Source: Actinomyces massiliensis 4401292
Lineage (GTDB): Bacteria; Actinomycetota; Actinomycetes; Actinomycetales; Actinomycetaceae
Direction: 5' to 3'
Assembly (NCBI RefSeq): GCF_000269805.1
Contig: NZ_JH711481.1
Coordinates: 1 to 33,677, forward strand
Length of the DNA stretch: 33,677 bases
Positions 15,201 through 22,398 of this stretch are shown here, piece by piece; position 1 is the first letter of the stretch, and each line of letters opens with the position of its first letter. The notes below the pieces were generated by a model that had not been told where the DNA came from, did not search any database, and saw nothing but the letters and a program-made list of their open reading frames with translations. Both the position numbers and the translations under genes were made by a program.

Positions 15201-18200
15201 GCGCACCGCAGGCATGCGATCTCGTAGTGCGGCACCTGCGGGAGGAACCGCTGAGTGAGACCGTCCTCGCACACGACCGCGCGCAGCATCGGATGACGCT
15301 CGACCAGCGCGTTGAAGGAGCTCTCGAGCCGACTGGAATCAAGCACGGGGGTGTCCATCTCGAAGTAGCAGTGGCTCGACACATCGCCCAGTTCGACAGC
15401 CCCCGAACTGCCGATCAGATAGGACTGCTGGACCTCGGTGAGAGGGAAGGGCGCGAACTGGTCCTCGCCGTGCACGATCGGGGGCAGACCGGCCTCTACT
15501 CCCGCCCGGGATGCCGCCCCCTCGATCTGCGCGATCTCCTCGAGCTCCTCGATCCTGGCCGCCATATCGCGCAGCACGGGCGAGTCGAAAATGCTCTCCA
15601 GAGAGAACTCCACCTGGAAGCGCTCCTCGATGGCCCGCCGCAGCCTCGTAGCCATGAGGGAGTCGCCGCCCAGCCGGAAGTAATCGGAGTCGGCGCTCGC
15701 GCTCGTCTCCAGCAGTTCGTCCCAGATCTCGGCAAGCCGCCGTTCGGTGGCAGACAGGGCGGTGACGGCGGAGATGGGAGCCGCCGGGGAGCCGTCGTCG
15801 TCGGCCTCCTCGGGGATCAAGCCCGCCAGTGCCTCGCGGTCGACCTTCCCGTTCCCGGTGAGCGGGAAATGTGAGATCTCCATAATCCGCTTCGGGATCA
15901 TGTACTCGGGCAGCCTGGCGGACAGCAGTCCGGCGGCCCGGTCGTACTCGGCCGCGGGCAGCGGCTCGGGCTCGTCGCCGCCCGCCCTCGCGGCCACGAC
16001 GAGCACCATGGAATCCGTGACCTCAACGCGCTCCAGCGGGTTCCAGCCGTTGCGCCGCAGGGCGTCACTCCACTGGGGCGCGTTGAGCAGCATCTCCCCG
16101 GTGCCCGCGCGAAGGTCGCGGTGCTCCCCCGCGATGAACGCGGCGCTGATATCGGCCAGCGGCGAGGCGGAAGTCGTCTCCACCAGGACCATGAGGCCTC
16201 GGGGCTTGACCAGGCCCCGAACCTCCCGCAGCATCGCATCGACGTCGGCGCATTGGTGGAGGGTCTGGTTGCAGACCACCAGATCCGCTCTCTCGAGGAG
16301 GCGGGGAGTCGGCCCCTGGTCCCCGGACGCGCGCAGCTGAAGCTGTTCGAACAGGCCGGGAGCCCTCTGCGCGGCCAGATCCAGATGATGACGGGACTGG
16401 TCGGCGAGCACGTAGGAGCTCGGGGCGGCGACACGCAGGTAGTCGGCGGACTCCTCGGGGCGCCGGGCCCCGACCTCGAGAATCCGCACCGTCCCGTTGT
16501 GGGCCCGGCTCAGGCCGCCCACCACCTCGCGCAGCGCATCGTGGGTGAGGCGACCGAGCGGACGGGAGGCCAGGAACTCCTCCACCGGCACGAAGTCCGG
16601 GGCCTGGACGAACTCGGCGATCGTGGGGGCATCGGTCGCCCCCACGAAAGCGCGCTCGAAGGGGGCCACGAACCGGTCCAGCTGCTCGATCTGATCCATG
16701 TCGGCCGGGCCGGTCGTGTCGTTCAGGCCGGCCCTGCCGGGGAACTGCTCAGCACCGCCCTGCTCGCCGGCGAGCCGCCCCCGCCACGTGCGCCGCAGGG
16801 CGGACAGGTGCTCCCGGTCATTCGCCGCGGAAAGCTCGGAAAGCTCGGAGAGCTCGGCCTCCCAGCGCCGCATGGTCTGCAGGGCGTAGGAGCGCTGCAG
16901 GGCCTCGTCCTGGTCCACGGCGGCACGCAGCCGCTCGTCGGCCAGGACCGGTTGGATGCTCGAGGCCAGGTCGAAGCCCGACCACTGAGAGTCCTCATCA
17001 CCCAGGCCATCCGAGGCGGTGATCGGGCTGATCGCGGTGATCGGGGCGAACTGCGCGAAGGCCACCAGGGATGTCGAGGCCCGCCCCTGCGAGGCGACGC
17101 ACACCGTGCGCTCGACCGGCAGAAGAGCATCGCAGGCCGCCTCGATCTCGCCGAGCTCAATGCGGTGCCCGCGCAGTTTCACCTGGTTGTCGGTCCTGCC
17201 CAGGAACTCGATGGTCCCGTCGTGCCAGAACCGACCCATGTCGCCGGTCCGGTACCAGCGGCCGCCCTCCGAGGACACGAACTTCCGCCCGCTGAGCCCG
17301 GGATCATCGACATAGCACGTCGCCACGCCCAGGCCACCGATCCACAGCTCGCCCGCCACGTAGTCCGGGCAGTCCCGTCCGTCAGGGCCCACCACCCGGT
17401 AAGCCTGCCGCGCCAACGGGCGCCCGTACGGGATGGAGGCCCAGACGGCGGGCACCTCCTGCGGTACCTCGAGGGCATTCGACCAGATGGCGGCCTCGGT
17501 GGCCCCACCCATCGCCAGGATGCGGCCCTGGGGCATCACGGCCCGCATCCGCGCGGGAAGGCCGACATCGATCCAGTCGCCGGACAGCAGGACGTGGCGC
17601 AGACTCGCCAGCCGTGCGGAGTCCCCTACGGCGCCGGCCAGCAGCATCTCGAACAGGGTCGGCACGGAGTTCCAGACGGTGATCCCCTCGGAGGCGACCA
17701 GCTCGAGCCAGGCCTCGGCGTCACGGCGGCTCTCATCCGGGATCGTCACCAGCTCGGCCCCCGCAGTCAGCATGCCGAAGGCGTCGTAAACCGACAGATC
17801 GAAGTCGAAGGAGGACACGCCCAGTGCCTTGTCTTGGCAGCCGATGCCGAGTCGGCGGTTCACCTCGGCCACGGTGTTCCACGCGGCGCCGTGAGACACT
17901 TCGACGCCCTTCGGGGTACCGGTGGTTCCCGAGGTGTAGATGACGTAGGCGGGGTCCTCGGGCCCCAGCCGGGGCAGCTCCGCCGTCGCCGTCATCGCCG
18001 TTGCGGTTGCCGCCGCCCCGTCCGCGCCGGCGCACGCACGGTCGATATCGACGACCCGCACGGGGGCGCCGGCCCAAGCACCGGAGTCATCATCGGTGAG
18101 CAGATGCCCGATCCGGGGAGAGGCCAGGATGGCGGCGATCCGTTCGGAGGGCTGCTGCCGAGAGATCGGGACATACGCCGCTCCGGCCATCATGACGCCC

Positions 18201-20140
18201 AGCGCCCCGATGATCTGCCGGGGCCCCCTCGAGACCATGACCGCTGCCAGCTCTCCCCTGCCGATACCCGCCGCTACCAGGCCGGCGGCCACGGCACGGA
18301 CACGGGCGACCAGCTCCCGGTAGGTGGTGACCCGTCCATCAGCGGTTCGCAGGGCGGGACGATCCGCATACCGCTCGGCAGCGGCCAGCACCTGGGCCAC
18401 GAGTGTCGTGTCGGGCAACCGCCAGGTCGCCGCCTCGGCCCGGTCCCGACGACGCGCGATCACCCCGGGACTGTCGACCGGGCAGAGGATGGCGAGGTCG
18501 TGGGTGACGGCCGCAGTGATCTCGGCGACCAGCGCGCCGAAAAAGTCGTCGAGCAGCCCCTCGGGGAACAGCTGCTCGAGCGCGTCGCATATGATCATGA
18601 AACCGTCGACGGTGCTGAATACCTGCAGGTCGATCCATACCTGCGGGGTCTGGGAGATCATGTAGCCGATCTGCCCGAAGGCGTCGATGAACTCCTCGTC
18701 GACCAGGGGACTGCCCAGGTTGCAGGAGAACACCACCGGAGCCAGCACCTGCTCCTCGCGCCGGGTGCGCAGGTCGCGCAGGACGCGCACGGCCGAGTAC
18801 CGCGAATGGGCGACATCCTCGTAGAAGGAGTCCTGTATTGCGCGCAGGTCCTCGATGAAGGTGCGCGGCCGCGTCTGGTCGATGCTGGTCAGAGTCAGCG
18901 TGGTGAAATCCGCGACGACGTTCTCAATCGCCGGATCCGGATCCCGATTGAACAGCGGGACGGCCATGAGGAACCTCTTGTCCTCGCTCCACTGCCCGAC
19001 TGTGCGGGCGTAGGCCGTCAGCAGCACCATAGAGGGCGTAGTGCCGTGGGTCTCGCAGACCTGCCGCAGCGCCTCCCACGTCCGCATGTCGAAGGTGTGG
19101 GCCCGGCGCACGAAGCGGGGGTCGCCGCCCGCGTCGGCCCCTCTGCGCAACGGGAGCCGAGGACCGGCGGGCAGGTCCTCCAGGCGGTCGCGCCAGTACG
19201 TCCGGTCCTGCTCGATGGCAGCCGCGTTCTCCCGGGCTTTTCCCGCCAAGTACCGGGCGAAGCTCCACGACGGGTCGACATCGGGGGCCTCGCCGGTCGC
19301 GTAGTGGTGGGCGAGATCGCGAAGAATGATCTGGAAGCTCTGCACGTCGCACACGAGCAGGTCGATGTCGAAGTGGATGATCGCCCGGTCCGCGGAGAGC
19401 AGGCTGACCTGCAGGCAGGCCACCTGGCCCTCGTCGATGGCCAGAAGGCGGTGCGACAGGTGCTCCCTGATCCCGGCCAGGCTCTCCTGGAGGGAGTGGT
19501 CGTCCAGGCCGGTCAGATCGTGCACCTCGACGCTGGCGTTGACCGGCTCGGGAAGCACGTACTGCTTGCCGTCGCCGGTGTAGCAGGACCGCAGCATCGG
19601 ATGGGCGCGCAGGATCGTCGTCCAACTGTCCTGCAGCCGGGCGACGTCCAGCCTGCCGGCCTCGACCTCGACGTAGCCGTGGGTGCCGACCCCGCCGAAC
19701 TGCAGGGACTGCCCGCGGCCGACCCAGTAGGCGTACTGGACGTCGGTCAGGTCGAAGGGCTCGTGGTCACCCGCGGGCAGGTCGGCCTCCCCAGCCTCCC
19801 CGACCTCGGCCTCTCCAGCCTCGGCCATCGGAGCTTTCGCGGCGCTCGCGGAGCCGGCATCTGAGCCGCCGTCGTCGTGAGGTGCTTCCGCCGCATCCGC
19901 CGCATCCGGAGCAGCCTCGGCGAGCATCGTCGCCCACTCCTGGACCGTCGGACGCCGCATGAACGAGCCGAAGGACACGCGGTAGCCCTGCTTGATCCAG
20001 CCGGCGAGCAGCCGCATGGTCGGCAGCGATTCGAGGCCGAGGGCGAGCAGGTTGTCGTCCTCGGCGATCTCGGTCCGCCCGCCGACGATCTCCTTGAGAG
20101 CGCCCAGCAGTTCGTCACGGATCTCTTCCTTGGTGAGCAC
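12203..20140 (-). CDS. NRPS1: ArCP-Cy-A(pseudo-MT)-PCP-Cy-A-PCP
   Basis: A 2645-residue nonribosomal peptide synthetase of the HMWP2/PchE kind. Aryl carrier protein: residues 1-75, phosphopantetheine Ser38 in LGLESL. Cyclisation domain 1: about 128-560, DLLVCDVQS fits DxxxxDxxS. Adenylation 1: about 573-1430, with FDFDLSVYD, WNSVP and ATEAAIWS pointing to the cysteine code. An embedded methyltransferase-like insert near 1100-1380 reads LEVGARRPEES where active enzymes have a glycine-rich SAM loop, so it is probably a PchE-type epimerase domain. PCP1: GGDSL near 1492. Cy2: about 1563-2000, DNLFIDGWS. A2: about 2020-2545, again Cys-like (FDLSVYD, WNSVP, ATEASIWS). PCP2: GGDSL near 2594. No TE. 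The acidic tail EDVDEGEI could fit the NRPS2 docking domain. Start GTG behind GAGGAGAAGG, 10 bp after the aryl ligase gene. Confidence 0.95.
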   Translation of the reverse strand: MLTKEEIRDELLGALKEIVGGRTEIAEDDNLLALGLESLPTMRLLAGWIKQGYRVSFGSFMRRPTVQEWATMLAEAAPDAADAAEAPHDDGGSDAGSASAAKAPMAEAGEAEVGEAGEADLPAGDHEPFDLTDVQYAYWVGRGQSLQFGGVGTHGYVEVEAGRLDVARLQDSWTTILRAHPMLRSCYTGDGKQYVLPEPVNASVEVHDLTGLDDHSLQESLAGIREHLSHRLLAIDEGQVACLQVSLLSADRAIIHFDIDLLVCDVQSFQIILRDLAHHYATGEAPDVDPSWSFARYLAGKARENAAAIEQDRTYWRDRLEDLPAGPRLPLRRGADAGGDPRFVRRAHTFDMRTWEALRQVCETHGTTPSMVLLTAYARTVGQWSEDKRFLMAVPLFNRDPDPAIENVVADFTTLTLTSIDQTRPRTFIEDLRAIQDSFYEDVAHSRYSAVRVLRDLRTRREEQVLAPVVFSCNLGSPLVDEEFIDAFGQIGYMISQTPQVWIDLQVFSTVDGFMIICDALEQLFPEGLLDDFFGALVAEITAAVTHDLAILCPVDSPGVIARRRDRAEAATWRLPDTTLVAQVLAAAERYADRPALRTADGRVTTYRELVARVRAVAAGLVAAGIGRGELAAVMVSRGPRQIIGALGVMMAGAAYVPISRQQPSERIAAILASPRIGHLLTDDDSGAWAGAPVRVVDIDRACAGADGAAATATAMTATAELPRLGPEDPAYVIYTSGTTGTPKGVEVSHGAAWNTVAEVNRRLGIGCQDKALGVSSFDFDLSVYDAFGMLTAGAELVTIPDESRRDAEAWLELVASEGITVWNSVPTLFEMLLAGAVGDSARLASLRHVLLSGDWIDVGLPARMRAVMPQGRILAMGGATEAAIWSNALEVPQEVPAVWASIPYGRPLARQAYRVVGPDGRDCPDYVAGELWIGGLGVATCYVDDPGLSGRKFVSSEGGRWYRTGDMGRFWHDGTIEFLGRTDNQVKLRGHRIELGEIEAACDALLPVERTVCVASQGRASTSLVAFAQFAPITAISPITASDGLGDEDSQWSGFDLASSIQPVLADERLRAAVDQDEALQRSYALQTMRRWEAELSELSELSAANDREHLSALRRTWRGRLAGEQGGAEQFPGRAGLNDTTGPADMDQIEQLDRFVAPFERAFVGATDAPTIAEFVQAPDFVPVEEFLASRPLGRLTHDALREVVGGLSRAHNGTVRILEVGARRPEESADYLRVAAPSSYVLADQSRHHLDLAAQRAPGLFEQLQLRASGDQGPTPRLLERADLVVCNQTLHQCADVDAMLREVRGLVKPRGLMVLVETTSASPLADISAAFIAGEHRDLRAGTGEMLLNAPQWSDALRRNGWNPLERVEVTDSMVLVVAARAGGDEPEPLPAAEYDRAAGLLSARLPEYMIPKRIMEISHFPLTGNGKVDREALAGLIPEEADDDGSPAAPISAVTALSATERRLAEIWDELLETSASADSDYFRLGGDSLMATRLRRAIEERFQVEFSLESIFDSPVLRDMAARIEELEEIAQIEGAASRAGVEAGLPPIVHGEDQFAPFPLTEVQQSYLIGSSGAVELGDVSSHCYFEMDTPVLDSSRLESSFNALVERHPMLRAVVCEDGLTQRFLPQVPHYEIACLRCAAPDGDQRVAAARDEMSHQRFDPTQWPCFDIRYVDRADGGRLLLSFDNLFIDGWSMFRLFREWKRVYEHGADSPASPTSLTDALPYLPYSFKDYVEASAELARSETHARDLAYWESSLESIHPAPQLPVSGLDPAGSSEFVRHEALVSAELWRAAKRRIRDEGLTDAVFLAEVYAEVLARYSEEPGLSINLTQFDRTRFAPEVDAIVGDFTSLSILSADTRCAVTFRDRAKALQRRMFSNLSHASVSGVAVERMLNKQRRAQVTMPVVFTCGLGVVEHTDDDSPYLGVIDYGLSQTPQVWMDLQVYEHHGGLMLNMDAVEAIFPSGMVDEMFRALVAAIEDLAGAPDLWRATTTTVASSFNEAAITELNDTDRVLPDGERTLLDLYLAGARAHPDRVAVVDATRSLTYSELDEESDRWAELVLAADPGPGGLVGILMGKSARQISAVIGVLKAGCAYLPLSIDHPPARNLGIIRDAGARVVLVDDDGEAPREVERECTVITAASAASAATVVVTADPAGSPASEADRDPEDPSVPAGPVAAAPGPDALAYVIYTSGTTGAPKGVAITHGAAVNTILDVNERLDVQPTDRVLALSQLNFDLSVYDMFGMFARGAALVLPSGQGRHDPEHWWEMVQTHRVTLWNSVPAFFSMYLEHIEHIEHIEHIENLSARGPVDRSIRAVLLSGDWIPVDVAVRAEKCFSNCAVYGSGGATEASIWSNWYEISADDARSASVPYGRPLTNQRMYVLDSSLDDRPDLVPGDLHIAGRGLATGYWNDPAKTAHSFITHPRTGERLYRTGDRAMYGRDGNIIFLGRNDGQVKVNGYRIELGEIESVARRLPTVRDCAATIDKGIVLHVVANDGFTPEGLAEHLGSALPQYMQPRTTVVLDDLPRTWNGKIDRDRLRTAAVQNPVAVEGPRNERDARILGMLRSMLEVEEISIDDDFFGIGGDSLTAVHLANSIRREMSVQISIRDVFGYPTVRRLSDHIADSVGEDVDEGEI
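13209..13244. repeat. In-frame 9-bp perfect tandem repeat, 4 copies, in NRPS1 A2
   Basis: TCTATGTGC is repeated four times without mismatch at 13209-13244. On the coding strand it gives the peptide EHIEHIEHIEHIE inside the second adenylation domain, just before VLLSGDWIPV. The first adenylation domain has no such insert there. Being a multiple of three, changes in copy number would lengthen or shorten the loop without frameshift. The run is perfect, which suggests recent expansion. Confidence 0.9.
13683..13700. repeat. In-frame 9-bp repeat, 2 copies, in NRPS1 A2
   Basis: ACTGGCAGC is repeated exactly twice and encodes the Ala/Ser run AASAASAATV in a low-complexity loop of the second adenylation domain, upstream of the YVIYTSGTTG motif. 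Short, but the same period as the other arrays. Confidence 0.5.
16831..16857. repeat. In-frame 9-bp repeat, 3 copies, near the embedded domain of NRPS1
   Basis: AAAGCTCGG, AAAGCTCGG and AGAGCTCGG encode the ELSELSELS run in the linker leading into the pseudo-methyltransferase insert of adenylation domain 1. Confidence 0.7.
19888..19905. repeat. In-frame 9-bp repeat, 2 copies, in the ArCP-Cy linker
   Basis: CCGCCGCAT is repeated twice and lies in the Ala/Asp/Glu-rich linker (about residues 76-125) between the aryl carrier and the first cyclisation domain. A second, degenerate 9-bp run around 19785-19830 encodes the GEAEVGEAGEAD part of the same linker. Confidence 0.5.
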
Positions 20141-20150
20141 GTCCTTCTCC

Positions 20151-21773
20151 TCAGTCCTGTCGGTCGTCCGCGCACGCCTGGGCCATCACACGCAGCAGCT
20201 TCTTGTCGGCCTTGCCGATGTTGGTCAGCGGGATCGCATCGACCACGAACACCTGATCCGGCACCTTGTAGCGGGCGACCCCCCTGGCCATGAACTCCTC
20301 GCGGACGGCCCCGCGATCGATCTCCTTCTCGACGACGAGGGCGGCGACGGTCCTCTCGCCGAGGGCGCTGTCCGGCATCGCGAACACCGCCGCCCCGCGG
20401 ACCCCCGGAATCTGCCGCAGCAGCTGCTCGACCTCCTGGGGGGACACGTTCTCCCCCAGTCGGTTGATCTGCTCGACGACCCGCCCGCAGATGACCAGAT
20501 CCCCGTCCTCGGTGAGATAGCCCCGGTCCCCGGTGAGGAAGAAGCCGTCCTCGGTGAAGCAGTCGTCCCCGGCGCGGGATCCGGAGTACCCGAAGAAGGT
20601 GTAGGGGCCCTTCTCGATGACCTCGCCCGGCTCCCCCGGGCCGAGGTCGTGTCCCTGAGGGTCGACGATGCGGAGGATGTCGGCGTCGGAGATCGGCTTC
20701 CCCTGGGTGCTCAGGACGACCGGGGTCGGATCGTCCAGACGAGTGAATGTCGTGATCCCCTCGCCCAGGCCGTAACCCTGCTGGATGATCACGCCGAGCC
20801 TGTCCATCAGCCCTCTGCCCAGGTCCTCGTCGAGCTTCGCAGCGCCGATGATGACCTGTTCGAGGGACGACAGGTCGGCCGGGTACCATTCGGCGGCCTC
20901 GTACCAGACCTCGGCGACTGCGGGGACGACCGCGGTCAGGGTCACCCGGTTCGCCTCGATAGCGGTGAATGCCTCGTCGAAGGCCGCGCTCAGGCACATG
21001 ACGACGGTGCCGCCGCCGAGCAGGGTGCCGATCAGTCCGGGCTGGGCGAGCGGAAGGTCGTGGGAGGTCGACAGCACCGCCATGTACACGGTGTCCGGCC
21101 CGACCCGGCAACGCCGAGCGGCGGCTCTGGCGTTGTAGGCGTATGCCTCGTGGATGCGCGGGATGATCTTCGGCTCACTGGTGGTGCCGCCCGACAGCAG
21201 GTTCAAGGCGACGGATCGGTGGTGGGGCCACCGCGTGATCGGGGCGATCGGCTCCTGCGGGACCGCGCCCGGGTCGGGAAGCAGTATCCGCGGCACGGCG
21301 CCCGCGCGGGGCTGCCCGCCGTCGGCGCAGATCATCCGGAACCCGAGCTCGTCCAGGTCCATCTGCTCGACCATCTCAACGCAGTCGAACCCGAGCTGGT
21401 CACGACCGCCGATGTAGGCGACCGGATGCAGTTCACGGGCCAGTGCCCGCACCTCGGCCTGTCGGTGCGAGGGCAGCATGAGGGTCGGGACCGCCCCGAT
21501 GCGCATCAGCGCGAACAGGGTCACGACATAGGCTGCGCTGTTGGGCAGCTGAACGAGCACCTGGTCGCCCTCAGCCAGGCCCCAGGCGGCGAAGTCCCGG
21601 GCGAACTGGGCGATCGCTCGCTCGAGCTCCGCGTGGGTCAGCCTCGCGTCATGAGCCACGACGGCCGGGTGGTCGGGACGGCGCAGTCCGGCCTCATGGA
21701 GCTCCTGGCACAGGCTCTTGCGCGCCAGGTGACCGCTGTCCTCGTAGCGGGTCAAGACGTTGTCGATGTTCAT
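20151..21773 (-). CDS. Aryl-acid AMP ligase (EntE/DhbE/PchD family) with atypical pocket
   Basis: A 540-residue stand-alone adenylating enzyme that should activate an aryl acid and load it on the NRPS1 ArCP. Family motifs: LLSGGTTSEPKIIPR (P-loop), IIQQGYGLGEGI, NTQGKP-like STQGKPISDAD, FLTGDRGYLTEDGDL, GRVVEQINRLGENVSPQEVE, and the catalytic Lys in LTNIGKADKK near the C terminus. The substrate loop is unusual. Where EntE reads HNYAMSSPG, this enzyme reads HDLPLAQPG at 238-246: Asp239 replaces the Asn that contacts the 2-hydroxyl, and Gln244 replaces the Ser (Cys in salicylate enzymes). Salicylate or dihydroxybenzoate is therefore not assured. The start at 21773 has AAGGAG, which overlaps the VOC gene stop. 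NRPS1 follows 10 bp downstream. Confidence 0.92.
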   Translation of the reverse strand: MNIDNVLTRYEDSGHLARKSLCQELHEAGLRRPDHPAVVAHDARLTHAELERAIAQFARDFAAWGLAEGDQVLVQLPNSAAYVVTLFALMRIGAVPTLMLPSHRQAEVRALARELHPVAYIGGRDQLGFDCVEMVEQMDLDELGFRMICADGGQPRAGAVPRILLPDPGAVPQEPIAPITRWPHHRSVALNLLSGGTTSEPKIIPRIHEAYAYNARAAARRCRVGPDTVYMAVLSTSHDLPLAQPGLIGTLLGGGTVVMCLSAAFDEAFTAIEANRVTLTAVVPAVAEVWYEAAEWYPADLSSLEQVIIGAAKLDEDLGRGLMDRLGVIIQQGYGLGEGITTFTRLDDPTPVVLSTQGKPISDADILRIVDPQGHDLGPGEPGEVIEKGPYTFFGYSGSRAGDDCFTEDGFFLTGDRGYLTEDGDLVICGRVVEQINRLGENVSPQEVEQLLRQIPGVRGAAVFAMPDSALGERTVAALVVEKEIDRGAVREEFMARGVARYKVPDQVFVVDAIPLTNIGKADKKLLRVMAQACADDRQD

Positions 21774-21784
21774 GTCGCGCTCCT

Positions 21785-22393
21785 TCAGACGAATTCCGCC
21801 CGGATGGCGCCGGCGCCGACACTGCACGCGAGCAGATCGTCCGCTCCCGCCAAGCGGCAGATCTCCACCGCGGTCCGGGTGCCCTCGAACTCGATCCGGT
21901 CCATCCTCGTGATCCCGTTGGGGTGCGGGGCGTCACGGTGCGTGTCGGCGGCGAATCGGGTGACGAACATGGGGATCGCCCAGTCGTCGGGGCACAGGCA
22001 CCGACAGGCGAGCCTGCGTCCATGGGGGTCCTTCCGGGAGATCCGCGCAGTGACGGTGCGGACCCCGCGCTCCTGGCAGATCGCCTTCAAGCGGCCGAAG
22101 TCCTCGCGATCGACCTCGAAGACGACCCGGGAGTAGCCCTCGGGCATGCCGGCGACCGCATCACTGGTATCGACCATCTGCCCATGTCCGATCAACCGCA
22201 GGTAGCGGCGGATCAAAGCGGGCATGGTGACCCCGGTCCGGATCTCCAGGTAGGGCCCCTGGGAGAAGTAGATCAGCGCATTGCTGGGATTCTTCGCCCG
22301 CCCGTACTCGACCTCGAATCCCTGCGCGCGGAACTTCTCGACCGCCGCCTGGAGATCGTCGGCCTTGTAGACGATGTGCCCGACCGTCATCAT
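21785..22393 (-). CDS. VOC/glyoxalase-fold protein of unknown role
   Basis: A 202-residue protein. The N-terminal half (HIVYKADDLQAAVEKFRAQGFEVEYGR...NALIYFSQGPYLEI) matches the glyoxalase-like (VOC) fold, Glyoxalase_3 type, with His of GHIVYK and Glu of YLEI at usual metal-ligand positions. The C-terminal half is less clear but has RVVFEVDREDFGRLKAICQERGV as a second VOC-like module. The start is 5 bp after the NRPS2 stop, with GGGGGAG just upstream; a second ATG follows directly at 22390. It is embedded between NRPS2 and the aryl ligase in the biosynthetic operon, so a role in precursor formation, tailoring or product binding/resistance is likely but cannot be chosen. A remote possibility is aryl-acid formation from isochorismate, since no PchB-like lyase is seen. 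Confidence 0.75.
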   Translation of the reverse strand: MMTVGHIVYKADDLQAAVEKFRAQGFEVEYGRAKNPSNALIYFSQGPYLEIRTGVTMPALIRRYLRLIGHGQMVDTSDAVAGMPEGYSRVVFEVDREDFGRLKAICQERGVRTVTARISRKDPHGRRLACRCLCPDDWAIPMFVTRFAADTHRDAPHPNGITRMDRIEFEGTRTAVEICRLAGADDLLACSVGAGAIRAEFV

Positions 22394-22398
22394 GATGA

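Noticed and set aside
16121-19864. A 1247-codon open frame antisense to NRPS1
   Set aside because: It is the shadow of a GC-rich coding region; the opposite strand has full NRPS motifs and this frame has no recognisable domain. The same holds for the 1014-codon frame at 25276-28320.
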